Assembly (NCBI GenBank): GCA_015067145.1
Contig: SVNA01000003.1
Coordinates: 62,001-126,000, forward strand
DNA length: 64,000 nt
Origin: Oscillospiraceae bacterium
GTDB lineage: Bacteria; Bacillota; Clostridia; Oscillospirales; Ruminococcaceae
Direction: 5' to 3'
Shown here: piece by piece, positions 27,260 to 35,801 of the stretch
How the letters are laid out: every line of letters starts with the position of its first letter
How positions within the stretch are numbered: the stretch's first letter is position 1
Made by a program: the position numbers and the translations under genes
The notes under the pieces: generated by a model
Databases searched by the model: none
Seen by the model: only the letters and a program-made list of their open reading frames with translations
Told to the model about the DNA's origin: nothing

Positions 27260-27378
27260 AATTTCATATACATTTAATGTTTCTGGGTTATTATACAGTC
27301 AAAGATAAGAACACCGCAGAAAAAAAGATAAAAAAGTTAAAAAATTTCATCTGAATTTAATGTTAAGGTGTTATTATC
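27260..27378 (+). promoter_or_regulatory. Two 36-nt imperfect direct repeats upstream of the PepSY lipoprotein gene
   Basis: Blocks 27260-27295 and 27343-27378 match at 28 of 36 positions, both reading AATTTCAT..TTTAATGTT..G.GTTATTAT. They start 83 nt apart, a near multiple of the helical repeat. They lie between the histidine kinase and the lipoprotein gene, so they may be binding sites for the adjacent response regulator or duplicated promoters. The region is AT-rich. Confidence 0.45.
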
Positions 27379-27449
27379 AGGGCAAATAAAAGAAACCATA
27401 AAACAGATACTAAAATATTACATATATATCCCCGAAAGGAGACAGAACT

Positions 27450-28406
27450 ATGAAAAAATTGACAGCTATTATTTTATCAGCAGCATTAATTGCAGCACTG
27501 GCAGGATGTGCACAGCAGTCCGCAAACGTAAACCCTGTAGGCTTTGACGCAGCAAAGGCAGCAGCTCTAAATGCAGCAGGCGTTGCAGAAGCAGATGCAA
27601 GATTTGAAGATGTTTCCCTTAAAGAATACAATGGCAATCAGTATTACGAAATTGAATTCGAAGTAGGGGACAGAGACTATGAATACTACATCGAAGCTCT
27701 CACAGGTACAGTGATTACACCGGAACTTGCAGCAGAGGCGTTGGGCACAGGTGTTCAGATTCCAACTGGAGAAAAACAGCCTGAACAGCCTGTTCAGCCA
27801 GCGACAGAAGAAACAAAACCTGCAGCAGAACCTGTAAAAGAAGAAGTTAAGCCTGCAGCTGAAACACCAAAACAGGAAACACCAAAAGCAGAAAAAGCTG
27901 CAGACCCACAGCTTATCGGTGAAAGCAAGGCAAAATCCATCGCTCTTTCCCATGCAGGCAAAAAGGAAGCTGATGTGAAGTTTGTAAGAACAGAGCTGGA
28001 CCGTGATGACGGCCGTACAGTTTACGAAGTGGAATTCTATGACGGAAACAATATGGAATACGACTACGATATCGATGCATACAGCGGTGAAGTGGTATCC
28101 TTTGACTACGACGCAGAAGACTACAAAAAACCTGCATCCGACAAAAAGGACGAAAGCAAACCATCCGACAGCAGCAAAACAGAGAGCACAATATCTGAAG
28201 CCAAAGCAAAAGAAATTGCACTGGCACAGGTGCCAGGTGCAAAAGAATCCGATATCAGAAAATTTGAAGTGGACCGTGATGACGGCAGAGTAGAATACGA
28301 AGGCGAAATTGTATACGACGGCATGGAATACGAATTTGAAATCGACGGCTACAGCGGTGCAATCAGAAGCTGGGACGTTGAAAAATTTGACAGATATGAC
28401 GACTAA
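27450..28406 (+). CDS. Lipoprotein with three PepSY domains
   Basis: A 318-residue exported lipoprotein: MKKLTAIILSAALIAALAGC with lipidated C20, then three PepSY repeats (about 34-95, 152-220, 250-315). Each opens with an AKxIAL-type helix and closes with YEVEF/YEYYIEALTG or DIDAYSGEV strands. A Pro/Lys/Glu linker (about 105-150) separates the first from the others. PepSY domains inhibit or chaperone proteases and occur beside two-component systems in Firmicutes. It probably acts outside the membrane as an output or feedback part of the preceding two-component system; this is inference from position. Confidence 0.82.
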   Translation: MKKLTAIILSAALIAALAGCAQQSANVNPVGFDAAKAAALNAAGVAEADARFEDVSLKEYNGNQYYEIEFEVGDRDYEYYIEALTGTVITPELAAEALGTGVQIPTGEKQPEQPVQPATEETKPAAEPVKEEVKPAAETPKQETPKAEKAADPQLIGESKAKSIALSHAGKKEADVKFVRTELDRDDGRTVYEVEFYDGNNMEYDYDIDAYSGEVVSFDYDAEDYKKPASDKKDESKPSDSSKTESTISEAKAKEIALAQVPGAKESDIRKFEVDRDDGRVEYEGEIVYDGMEYEFEIDGYSGAIRSWDVEKFDRYDD

Positions 28407-28469
28407 ATAAAAGTTTTCAGCATAAAGTCTTCCTCATAATGTACATTTCTCCACAATGCAAAAAGAAGA

Positions 28470-28503
28470 AAAGACCTTGCGGATAATCCGTAAGGTCTTT
28501 TTC
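28470..28503. terminator. Bidirectional terminator between convergent genes
   Basis: AAAGACCTTGCGGA / TCCGTAAGGTCTTT with a TAA loop and T/A tracts on both sides. It serves the PepSY gene (+) and ppa (-). Confidence 0.85.
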
Positions 28504-28518
28504 TGTGTATAAGCAATA

Positions 28519-29052
28519 TTATTTACAATATTTTTCAATATAGTTTTCGCGGCATTTGTTGATAATGTCTCTTGCCGCCTGGGCGTCCATTGTATCATTT
28601 ACAACGGTGTCTTTGTTTTCGAGGCTTTTGTAAACGGTGAAGAAATGCCCCATCTCGTCAGCAACGTGCTTTGGCAGCTCGCTCAGCTCGCTGTATTCAT
28701 TGTAGGTAGGGTCATCAAAAGGCACAGCAATGATTTTTTCGTCCAGCTTGCCGCCGTCCAGCATGGTGATAACACCTATCGGATGGCATCTAACAAGGCT
28801 CATTGGTCTGATAGTTTCACTGCACAGCACAAGCACATCCAGCGGGTCGCCGTCATCTGCGTATGTGCGTGGAATAAAGCCGTAGTTTGCAGGGTAGTGT
28901 GTGGAAGTGTGAAGAATTCTGTCAAGGATAATAAAGCCTGTTTCCTTGTCCAGTTCATATTTGTTTTTGGAGCCTTTTTCAATCTCTATAACAGCGATAA
29001 AATCATCTGCATTTATTCTGCCCGGTTTGATGTCATGCCATATATTGCCCAT
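28519..29052 (-). CDS. ppa: Inorganic pyrophosphatase, family I
   Basis: A 177-residue soluble PPase that hydrolyses pyrophosphate and drives biosynthetic reactions. The family signature is the DGDPLDVLV run (metal-binding aspartates), and the N-terminal YELDKETGFIILDRI is typical. I start at the ATG at 29052 (MGNIWHDI), with GGAGG 7 nt upstream; the longer reading adds an unrelated charged stretch. It lies 52 nt downstream of the DUF1003 gene on the same strand. Confidence 0.95.
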   Translation of the reverse strand: MGNIWHDIKPGRINADDFIAVIEIEKGSKNKYELDKETGFIILDRILHTSTHYPANYGFIPRTYADDGDPLDVLVLCSETIRPMSLVRCHPIGVITMLDGGKLDEKIIAVPFDDPTYNEYSELSELPKHVADEMGHFFTVYKSLENKDTVVNDTMDAQAARDIINKCRENYIEKYCK

Positions 29053-29103
29053 ATGATTTTCCTCCTTGGTACTGGATTTATCTTTTTCTAAATCATAACC
29101 CAT

Positions 29104-29616
29104 TTAGTTTTCTTTTTCAACCTCCGTCACAGAATTTTCAGTATTGGATAAAATCGCTGTCTGCTGTGCCAGTATCCTGTCCAGCTTGTAATGGATGTCC
29201 TCAATAATAATTTCCGTCTTCAGGCTTACTTTGTAGTCGCTTTCAGCACGACGGCGGTCCTTTTCTTCCTGTCTGTTCTGGCTCATCATAATCAGAGGAG
29301 CCTGTATGGAGGCAAGACAGGACAGAATGAGGTTTAAAAGGATAAAAGGATAAGGGTCGAACGGATGGGAGAGAAAATAAAGATTTGTCACTATCCAGCC
29401 AATAAGGAAAACACAGAAAGATATTATAAACAGCCAGCTGCCGGCAAATTTTGCCAGAAAATCTGCCGCTCTGTCTCCAAAAGACAAAGCCTCATTTTCG
29501 GTGTTTACATAAATTTCCTCTTCCAGCAGGGCGTGTATAAGTTCTTCGTCATCAATGTTTTCATTCGTCACCTTTATTATGTTTCTGGCAAGGGCGGTTT
29601 TCAGTTTTCGGGACAT
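29104..29616 (-). CDS. DUF1003 membrane protein
   Basis: A 170-residue protein with an N-terminal soluble part, two closely spaced membrane segments (about 75-120: WLFIISFCVFLIGWIV and PYPFILLNLILSCLASI) and a conserved basic/coiled tail (MSQNRQEEKDRRRAESDY). This is the standard DUF1003 layout; the family has no settled function. The ATG at 29616 has GGAG 8 nt upstream, so longer starts are unlikely. It precedes ppa and diverges from sipL. Confidence 0.85.
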   Translation of the reverse strand: MSRKLKTALARNIIKVTNENIDDEELIHALLEEEIYVNTENEALSFGDRAADFLAKFAGSWLFIISFCVFLIGWIVTNLYFLSHPFDPYPFILLNLILSCLASIQAPLIMMSQNRQEEKDRRRAESDYKVSLKTEIIIEDIHYKLDRILAQQTAILSNTENSVTEVEKEN

Positions 29617-29725
29617 ATTTTTCTCCACGGTTTTTCTTATAGTATTGTCACAGAAAGAATATTTTATCTTGTGATAAATATATATTATATAGGGCAAAAA
29701 ATTCCCGATAGGAAAGGAGACAAAT

Positions 29726-31237
29726 ATGGCAACACAGTTATTCTTTGACCATCTGCTGTCTACGGCAAAGATGGCAGATGTAAACAGCGAGCAGCCGGTG
29801 GAGACGGAAATTCTCCTTGCCGACTATGACGAGCCGGTATTCAAGATAATAAAAACCACTATGGAGCATCTTGTAACACAGAAATACATTATGCAGAACA
29901 AACTGACGGTGGAAGGATTTATAAAGGTTTCGGTGTATTACCAGCCCCCTCAGGCAGATAAAATAAGTGTTATCACACAAAAAGTACCTTTTCAGAAGCA
30001 ACTGGAACTGCCGGCAGCAGACTATGACCTTAGTTTTATAACTGTCGGCGGTCAGAGTCAGTATGTTAACACACGTCCGCAGAATTCAACCCGTATCGAT
30101 GTACGGGGGGCGTATCTGTTCAGCATAAAGGTGTTCTGTCAGCAGAAGGTAAGTGCGGTCACCACAATATCGGGGGGAAGTGTATGCTGCGACAGCGGCG
30201 AAATAAGCCACTTCTGCCTTGCAGGGCAGAATATCCGTCAGTTCAGTGTGGAAAACGAAGTAAATATACCTGAAAATCTCTGCAGAATTCTCCGGGCACA
30301 CACACGCAGTCAGGCACCTGTGATTGCTGTGTATCAGGATAAAATCACTGTAAAAGGAGAAATATCCGCCGATATTTACTACACTGTAGCCGATTCCAAC
30401 CAGGTGAAAAAGCATACACAGGCTTTCCCTTACAATCAGATAATAGATATAAAAGGTATAAAGGAAAACTATGTTTCCTGTGCTGATGTTTCGGTATCTT
30501 CCTTCACTGTGGCACAGAATCAGGACAGCAAAAAATATATAGCATCGGTGACAGTGCAGATAGATGCCACGGCATTTTCCCGTCAGCAGGTTATAGCGGT
30601 GGGTGATGCATTTTCCCGGCAGTATGAATATACAAAAACACAGCAGGAGATGCTGTGCGACACCAATATGTACCATATAGATAAAAATATAGCACTGCAG
30701 ATAGGCGAAAACATAGGTGCAGATTATACAATCAGCGATATTATCTTTGAAATTGCTCCGCTGAAAAGCTATTTTGAGATAAACAAAACCACCGTAAAAT
30801 CCAAAGTGACAGCAAATATTATTGCCATCAACAGTCAGAATGAATATGAATGCTTTGCCAGAGGCGAGGATGTGGTGCTTGACTGGCTGGAAAACTGCTC
30901 ACAGCACGATGAAATCTGCATAAAACTCTCTCTGGACAACTGCACATACACACATACAGGCACAAATCTGCAGATAAACGCTGCTCTGGCAGCTCAGGGC
31001 TTTGTAATAGAAAAACGGCCCTTTAAGTTGCTTAAAAGCTTTGAAGAAGACACCGATGCACCTGTGGCAAACGAACAGGAAGCACTGATAGTATACTACG
31101 CACAAAAAGGCGAAAGGGTGTTTGATATTGCAAAAAACCACAATGCCAGTCCTCAGGATATAATGGAAGAAAACAGTCTGCAGAGCGATGTTCTCCAGAC
31201 CAATCAGATGATTTTTATCCCCGCATTTACAGATTAG
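29726..31237 (+). CDS. sipL: Spore coat basement-layer protein SipL (DUF3794/SPOCS plus LysM)
   Basis: A 503-residue protein with SPOCS (DUF3794) repeats in the first 400 residues and a LysM-type domain at the end (YYAQKGERVFDIAKNHNASP, about 450-500). In Clostridioides difficile SipL binds SpoIVA through its LysM domain and is needed to localise the coat around the forespore. Here spoIVA lies only 10 nt downstream in the same operon, which supports the name strongly. AAAGGAG precedes the ATG. Mother-cell expression is expected, but I found no convincing sigma-E promoter. Confidence 0.88.
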   Translation: MATQLFFDHLLSTAKMADVNSEQPVETEILLADYDEPVFKIIKTTMEHLVTQKYIMQNKLTVEGFIKVSVYYQPPQADKISVITQKVPFQKQLELPAADYDLSFITVGGQSQYVNTRPQNSTRIDVRGAYLFSIKVFCQQKVSAVTTISGGSVCCDSGEISHFCLAGQNIRQFSVENEVNIPENLCRILRAHTRSQAPVIAVYQDKITVKGEISADIYYTVADSNQVKKHTQAFPYNQIIDIKGIKENYVSCADVSVSSFTVAQNQDSKKYIASVTVQIDATAFSRQQVIAVGDAFSRQYEYTKTQQEMLCDTNMYHIDKNIALQIGENIGADYTISDIIFEIAPLKSYFEINKTTVKSKVTANIIAINSQNEYECFARGEDVVLDWLENCSQHDEICIKLSLDNCTYTHTGTNLQINAALAAQGFVIEKRPFKLLKSFEEDTDAPVANEQEALIVYYAQKGERVFDIAKNHNASPQDIMEENSLQSDVLQTNQMIFIPAFTD

Positions 31238-31247
31238 GAGGTGCGGC

Positions 31248-32717
31248 ATGAATATTTATGATGATATACAGAAACGTACTCAAGGTGCGGTTTTTATAGG
31301 TGTTGTGGGTGCAGTACGCACAGGTAAAAGCACATTTATAAAAAAGTTTATGGAAGCCCTTGTAATACCAAATATAAAGGATGCAGATAAAAAGGTAAGG
31401 ACGATAGATGAACTGCCTCAGTCGGCAGCAGGCCGCACCATAATGACAACTCAGCCAAATTTTATTCCTGAACAGGGTGTGGATATAACCATCAATGAAA
31501 ATCAGAATATAAAGGTGCGGCTGGTGGACTGTGTGGGGTATATGATAAAGGGTGCTCAGGGTGATACCGAGGACGGCAAACCCCGCATGGTGAAAACTCC
31601 CTGGTTCAAACAGGCAATCCCTTTTGAAAAAGCTGCAGAGATAGGTACCTACAAGGTTATCAGCGAACATTCCACCATTGGTATTATGGTCACCTGTGAC
31701 GGCAGCATAAGCGATATCCCGAGGGAAAATTATATGCAGGCAGAGGAGACGGTGGTTTCCCAGCTTAAAAAAATCGGCAAGCCATTTGTGATTGTGGTCA
31801 ACAGTGCAAATCCGGACAGCGAAACAGCCAGAAGAGTGAAACAGCAGGTGGAGGGCCGGTACGGCGTTGCCACAGTGCTGGTGAACTGTCTGGAGATGGA
31901 TAAAAAGGATATAGAGCATATTTTATCTCTTGCTCTCACTGAGTTTCCGCTTAGGGAAATCCGTCTTGCTATACCAAAATGGGTGGCAATGCAGGGGAAA
32001 AACTGCCCATATCGTCAGCAGCTGCTGGAGGAGATAAAGAATATCTTTTCTGGGGTTCAGAAACTGAAAAAGGCAGAAGAGGCGGTGGAAAAACTTGGCA
32101 GAACAGAAAATGTAACCTCTGCACAGCTGGAAAGCTTTGACTGTGGCAACGGCACCGCAACAGTGCAGGTGGATATGGATAAATCTATTTACTATGATAC
32201 GCTGGAAAATCTTACAGGGGAAAGTATCCGTGATGAATGGACACTTATGAAGCTGGTCAGCGAACTTGTTGTGGCAAAACAGCAGTATGCAAGAATTGCC
32301 CCCGCACTGGCAGAGGTGGAACAGACAGGTTATGGCATTGTTATGCCATCCATTGAACAGCTGCATCTTGAAGAGCCGGAGATTGTACGGCAGGGGCAGA
32401 AGTTTGGTGTGCGGCTCAAGGCCAGTGCACCGTCACTGCATATCCTCAAGGCGGATATCCATACCGAGGTCAGCCCTATCGTAGGCAGCGAGGCCAACAG
32501 CGAGGAGCTGGTGAACGGTATGCTGAAAAACTTTGAGAATGACCCGCTGGATATATGGCAGTCCAATATATTCGGCAATTCTCTGCAGAATCTTGTCACA
32601 CAGGGGCTTGGCACAAAACTGCTGAATGTACCTCAGGAGGCACGGGGACGATTGCAGGAAACAATAGAACGGGTAATAAACGAGGGCTGTCAGGGCCTTA
32701 TCTGTGTGATACTGTAA
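31248..32717 (+). CDS. spoIVA: Stage IV sporulation protein A, coat morphogenetic ATPase
   Basis: A 489-residue TRAFAC-class ATPase, close to the 492 of Bacillus. The Walker A motif is GVVGAVRTGKSTFIKKF (about 18-34), and IRL/DCVGYMIKGAQG marks the Walker B region. The middle and C-terminal domains end in a hydrophobic ICVIL. SpoIVA hydrolyses ATP to polymerise on the forespore, anchored by SpoVM (also in this window) and, in Clostridia, joined by SipL (preceding gene). GGAGG precedes the ATG. Confidence 0.96.
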   Translation: MNIYDDIQKRTQGAVFIGVVGAVRTGKSTFIKKFMEALVIPNIKDADKKVRTIDELPQSAAGRTIMTTQPNFIPEQGVDITINENQNIKVRLVDCVGYMIKGAQGDTEDGKPRMVKTPWFKQAIPFEKAAEIGTYKVISEHSTIGIMVTCDGSISDIPRENYMQAEETVVSQLKKIGKPFVIVVNSANPDSETARRVKQQVEGRYGVATVLVNCLEMDKKDIEHILSLALTEFPLREIRLAIPKWVAMQGKNCPYRQQLLEEIKNIFSGVQKLKKAEEAVEKLGRTENVTSAQLESFDCGNGTATVQVDMDKSIYYDTLENLTGESIRDEWTLMKLVSELVVAKQQYARIAPALAEVEQTGYGIVMPSIEQLHLEEPEIVRQGQKFGVRLKASAPSLHILKADIHTEVSPIVGSEANSEELVNGMLKNFENDPLDIWQSNIFGNSLQNLVTQGLGTKLLNVPQEARGRLQETIERVINEGCQGLICVIL

Positions 32718-32722
32718 AGAAG

Positions 32723-32756
32723 AAAAAACCAATCGGTGAAAACCGATTGGTTTTTG
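32723..32756. terminator. Bidirectional terminator after spoIVA
   Basis: AAAAACCAATCGGT / ACCGATTGGTTTTT with a GAAA tetraloop. Also serves the convergent M3 peptidase gene. Confidence 0.9.
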
Positions 32757-32767
32757 GCTGTGCAGGA

Positions 32768-34453
32768 TTATTTTTTGAGATTTTCAATCCATTCAAATAC
32801 AGGTCTGCAGATTTCTTCCAGTCCGTTTTCGTCAAACGGACTTACAAGCCCGCAGTGCTGTATATGCTGTTTTATATCCATTCTGCCGCCGATTTTTACA
32901 AATTTAATGTATTTTTCCCAGGCGGATTTCGGGTCTTTGAGATATAAGGCAAAGAACTGCAGTGCCATTGTCTGTGCCACGGTGTAGTCTATATAGTAGA
33001 ACGGTATACAGGTTATGTGTATCTGTCTCTGCCAGCCACCGCCACGGCTGTAAAATGGCAGGTCACCAAAGTCAATGTAAGGGCGGAACTGTTTTTCCAG
33101 CTCCAGCCAGCGGCTGTTTCTTTCCTCAGGTGTCCAGTCTGGATTGGAGTAAACCAGCTCCTGATAATAGTCTACAATAATGCTGTAAGGAATAAAGTAC
33201 AAGGCACCTTTTGTGTGGCTTTCAGAATATTTTGCCGCATCCTCCTCAAAGAAAAGATGATGCCAAGGTGTTGTAAGAAATTCCATACTCATACTGTGGG
33301 TTTCGCAGGCCTCCATAGGTGCGTGACGGATGGAGGAGTATGGTATTTCTTTGTTTGTGATGTAGGCATTGAGGGCATGCCCGCATTCATGGGTAAGTGT
33401 TTCAATATCTTTTGCTGTGCCGTTTGCATTGAAGAAGATAAACGGATAGCCGTAGTCTTCAATATTTTCGCAGTAGCCTGCATTGCGTTTGCCGTTGCGT
33501 GGTTCAATATCAAACAGGTCATTTTCGCACATCAGATCGATCAGTTCCATGGTTTCGGCACTCATTTCACGGAACATCTGCTGTGTGCGTTTCAAAATTT
33601 CTGGTATTGGATATTTAGGATCAGGGTTGCCGTCAGCAAATAAGAAGTCGTTGTCGATGAATTTAAAATCGCTTACACCGATGGCTTCTGCCTGCTGTTT
33701 TTTGTACTCCACAGTTTTCGGCACGATAATTTCAAGTATCTGATTGCGGAATTTTGCCACATCTTCCCTTGTGTAGCTGCGGTTGCGCATAATATATGCC
33801 ATATCAACATAGCTGTCAAACCCAAGAATTTTTGCCTGCTGTGTTCTGTTCTTCACAAGGCGGTCATATATGCCTTCAATCTCTTCTTTGTGGCTGTCAA
33901 AAAATCTGCCTTCAGCCTCAACAGCGGCTTTGCGAACCTCTCTGTCAGGGCTCTGACGGTATGCGGAAAGCTGGCTTACATTGCAGATTTTGCCGTCAAA
34001 TTCAATACGTGCAGATGCATAAACAGCTTCATACTGTGAGCAGAGTGTGTTTTCTTCTGCCATAAGCTCCATAATTTCAGGCGAAAATACCTTCTGGGCA
34101 TTTTCCATGCGGTCGAAATAATAGTCACCAAGTTCTTTTCTCAGTTCTGTTTTGAACCTGCTGTCCAGCACTGTTTTTTCAAAGGCGGTAAAACTCTGTG
34201 TTGCCTTTGGTGTGCAGCGGTTGTAGAAATCCTGCTCTTCAATATAGAATGGGTCGGTGCTGTCTGCAGAGTTGCGGATATCGCTCATACATTTGTATGT
34301 GGAAAAATGGCCTCTTTCCTCTTCAAATTTTCTGAAGATGCACAGCTGTTCTTCTGCACTTTCTGCGTTGGAAAAGTCTGCGGCAAGGGTGTTTATCCTT
34401 TCAATCATCCCCTCAACATCGGGGCGTTTGTATGGTATTTCACTGAATTTCAT
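32768..34453 (-). CDS. M3 family oligoendopeptidase
   Basis: A 561-residue zinc metallopeptidase of the PepF/thimet type. The active site is THECGH (H355, E356, H359). The third ligand lies in the following PMEACETHS segment, and YYIDYTVAQTMAL near the C terminus is typical of M3B. It degrades short peptides in the cytosol; there is no signal peptide. The ATG at 34453 has GGAG 8 nt upstream; a TTG six bases earlier is not needed. It stands alone on the minus strand. Confidence 0.92.
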   Translation of the reverse strand: MKFSEIPYKRPDVEGMIERINTLAADFSNAESAEEQLCIFRKFEEERGHFSTYKCMSDIRNSADSTDPFYIEEQDFYNRCTPKATQSFTAFEKTVLDSRFKTELRKELGDYYFDRMENAQKVFSPEIMELMAEENTLCSQYEAVYASARIEFDGKICNVSQLSAYRQSPDREVRKAAVEAEGRFFDSHKEEIEGIYDRLVKNRTQQAKILGFDSYVDMAYIMRNRSYTREDVAKFRNQILEIIVPKTVEYKKQQAEAIGVSDFKFIDNDFLFADGNPDPKYPIPEILKRTQQMFREMSAETMELIDLMCENDLFDIEPRNGKRNAGYCENIEDYGYPFIFFNANGTAKDIETLTHECGHALNAYITNKEIPYSSIRHAPMEACETHSMSMEFLTTPWHHLFFEEDAAKYSESHTKGALYFIPYSIIVDYYQELVYSNPDWTPEERNSRWLELEKQFRPYIDFGDLPFYSRGGGWQRQIHITCIPFYYIDYTVAQTMALQFFALYLKDPKSAWEKYIKFVKIGGRMDIKQHIQHCGLVSPFDENGLEEICRPVFEWIENLKK

Positions 34454-34547
34454 AGGCAAATCTCCTTTGAAAACTTAATTGTTGTTTATATTTATATACT
34501 ACTTTCAAACAGCAAAAAAATCAATGGAATATTATGAATATATAGCA

Positions 34548-34580
34548 ACAAAAAACCTGCCCGATTTATTCAGGCAGGTC
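34548..34580 (-). terminator. Terminator of the aspA-malic enzyme operon
   Basis: On the minus strand, ACCTGCCTGA / TCGGGCAGGT with a short loop followed by T6. Confidence 0.8.
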
Positions 34581-34601
34581 ATTTATCTGATTGGAAAATA
34601 A

Positions 34602-35774
34602 TTAAATTCTGTTGATGCCAAGTCTTACTGCTTCTTCTGCAACAGCATTGGAAACAACATCTGCAACTCTTGGGTCAAATGGATCCGGAATGATGTATTC
34701 AGGATTGAGTTCTTCGTCTGTAATTACAGAAGCGATAGCTTTTGCAGCTGTAAGTTTCATGCTTTCTGTAATATCTGTTGCTCTTACCTTGAGAGCACCT
34801 TTGAAGATACCAGGGAATACAAGTACGTTGTTAATCTGGTTAGGGAAGTCGCTTCTGCCTGTGCCAACAATGTATGCACCTGCAGCCAAGGCTTTGTCAG
34901 GCATGATTTCAGGTGTTGGGTTAGCCATAGCAAGGATGATTGGTTTTTCATTCATGGAAGCAACCATTTCTTCGCTTACAAGGTTACCGCGGGATACACC
35001 AACAAATACATCTGCACCTTTCATTGCGTCAGCCAGTGTACCTGTTCTCATTTCTCTGTTGGTAACTTTAGCCATTTCTCTCTGTGCATCTGTGTTTGCC
35101 TGTCCGCCTTCAACAAGAATGCCGAAGATGTCGCAGAGTGTCATATTTGTAAAGCCTGCAGACATAAGAAGTCTTGCAATGGAGATACCTGCAGCGCCTG
35201 CACCGTTGAGAACAACACGCAGTTCTTCTGGCTTTTTGCCTTTGAGTTTGGCAGCGTTGAGCATTGCAGCTGTTACGACGATAGCTGTGCCGTGCTGGTC
35301 ATCGTGGAAAACAGGGATATCGCACATTTCTTTAAGTCTTCTTTCAACTTCGAAACAGGTTGGTGCACCGATGTCTTCCAGGTTGATACCGCCAAAGCTC
35401 TTGGAGATTTTATAGATAACATTTACGATTTCGTCAGGGTCTTTGCTGTCTACGCAGATTGGGAAAGCGTCAACGCCTGCAAATTCTTTAAAGAGAACAC
35501 ATTTGCCTTCCATAACAGGCATACCTGCACTTGGACCGATATCGCCAAGGCCGAGAACAGCTGTGCCGTTTGTGATAACAGCAACAAGGTTGCCTTTTCT
35601 TGTGTAGTCATAGGCTTTGCTTTCGTCCTTCTGGATTTCGATACAAGGTTCAGCAACGCCAGGTGTGTATGCTACAGCAAGTTCTTCTCTGTTTGTAACT
35701 TTTGCACGGGAAACAACTTCAATTTTGCCTTCCCAGTCTTTGTGAGCTTTAAGAGCAATTTCTCTTCTGTCCAT
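34602..35774 (-). CDS. NAD(P)-dependent malic enzyme (oxaloacetate-decarboxylating type)
   Basis: A 390-residue enzyme converting malate to pyruvate and CO2, the short clostridial form without a phosphotransacetylase domain. It shows [11 protein letters not shown] near the N terminus, [13 protein letters not shown] (metal/substrate region) and a Rossmann segment, [16 protein letters not shown]. Cofactor preference cannot be told. It lies 27 nt after aspA in the same operon. Together with a fumarase these genes would turn aspartate into pyruvate, ammonia and CO2. Confidence 0.93.
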   Translation of the reverse strand: MDRREIALKAHKDWEGKIEVVSRAKVTNREELAVAYTPGVAEPCIEIQKDESKAYDYTRKGNLVAVITNGTAVLGLGDIGPSAGMPVMEGKCVLFKEFAGVDAFPICVDSKDPDEIVNVIYKISKSFGGINLEDIGAPTCFEVERRLKEMCDIPVFHDDQHGTAIVVTAAMLNAAKLKGKKPEELRVVLNGAGAAGISIARLLMSAGFTNMTLCDIFGILVEGGQANTDAQREMAKVTNREMRTGTLADAMKGADVFVGVSRGNLVSEEMVASMNEKPIILAMANPTPEIMPDKALAAGAYIVGTGRSDFPNQINNVLVFPGIFKGALKVRATDITESMKLTAAKAIASVITDEELNPEYIIPDPFDPRVADVVSNAVAEEAVRLGINRI

Positions 35775-35801
35775 TGTGGTATTCTCCTTTATAAATTTAG
35801 A

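Noticed and set aside
29640..29725. Sigma-E promoter before sipL
   Set aside because: An AATATTTT element is followed at about the right distance only by ATATATAT, which lacks the CATA core. Too weak in AT-rich DNA.
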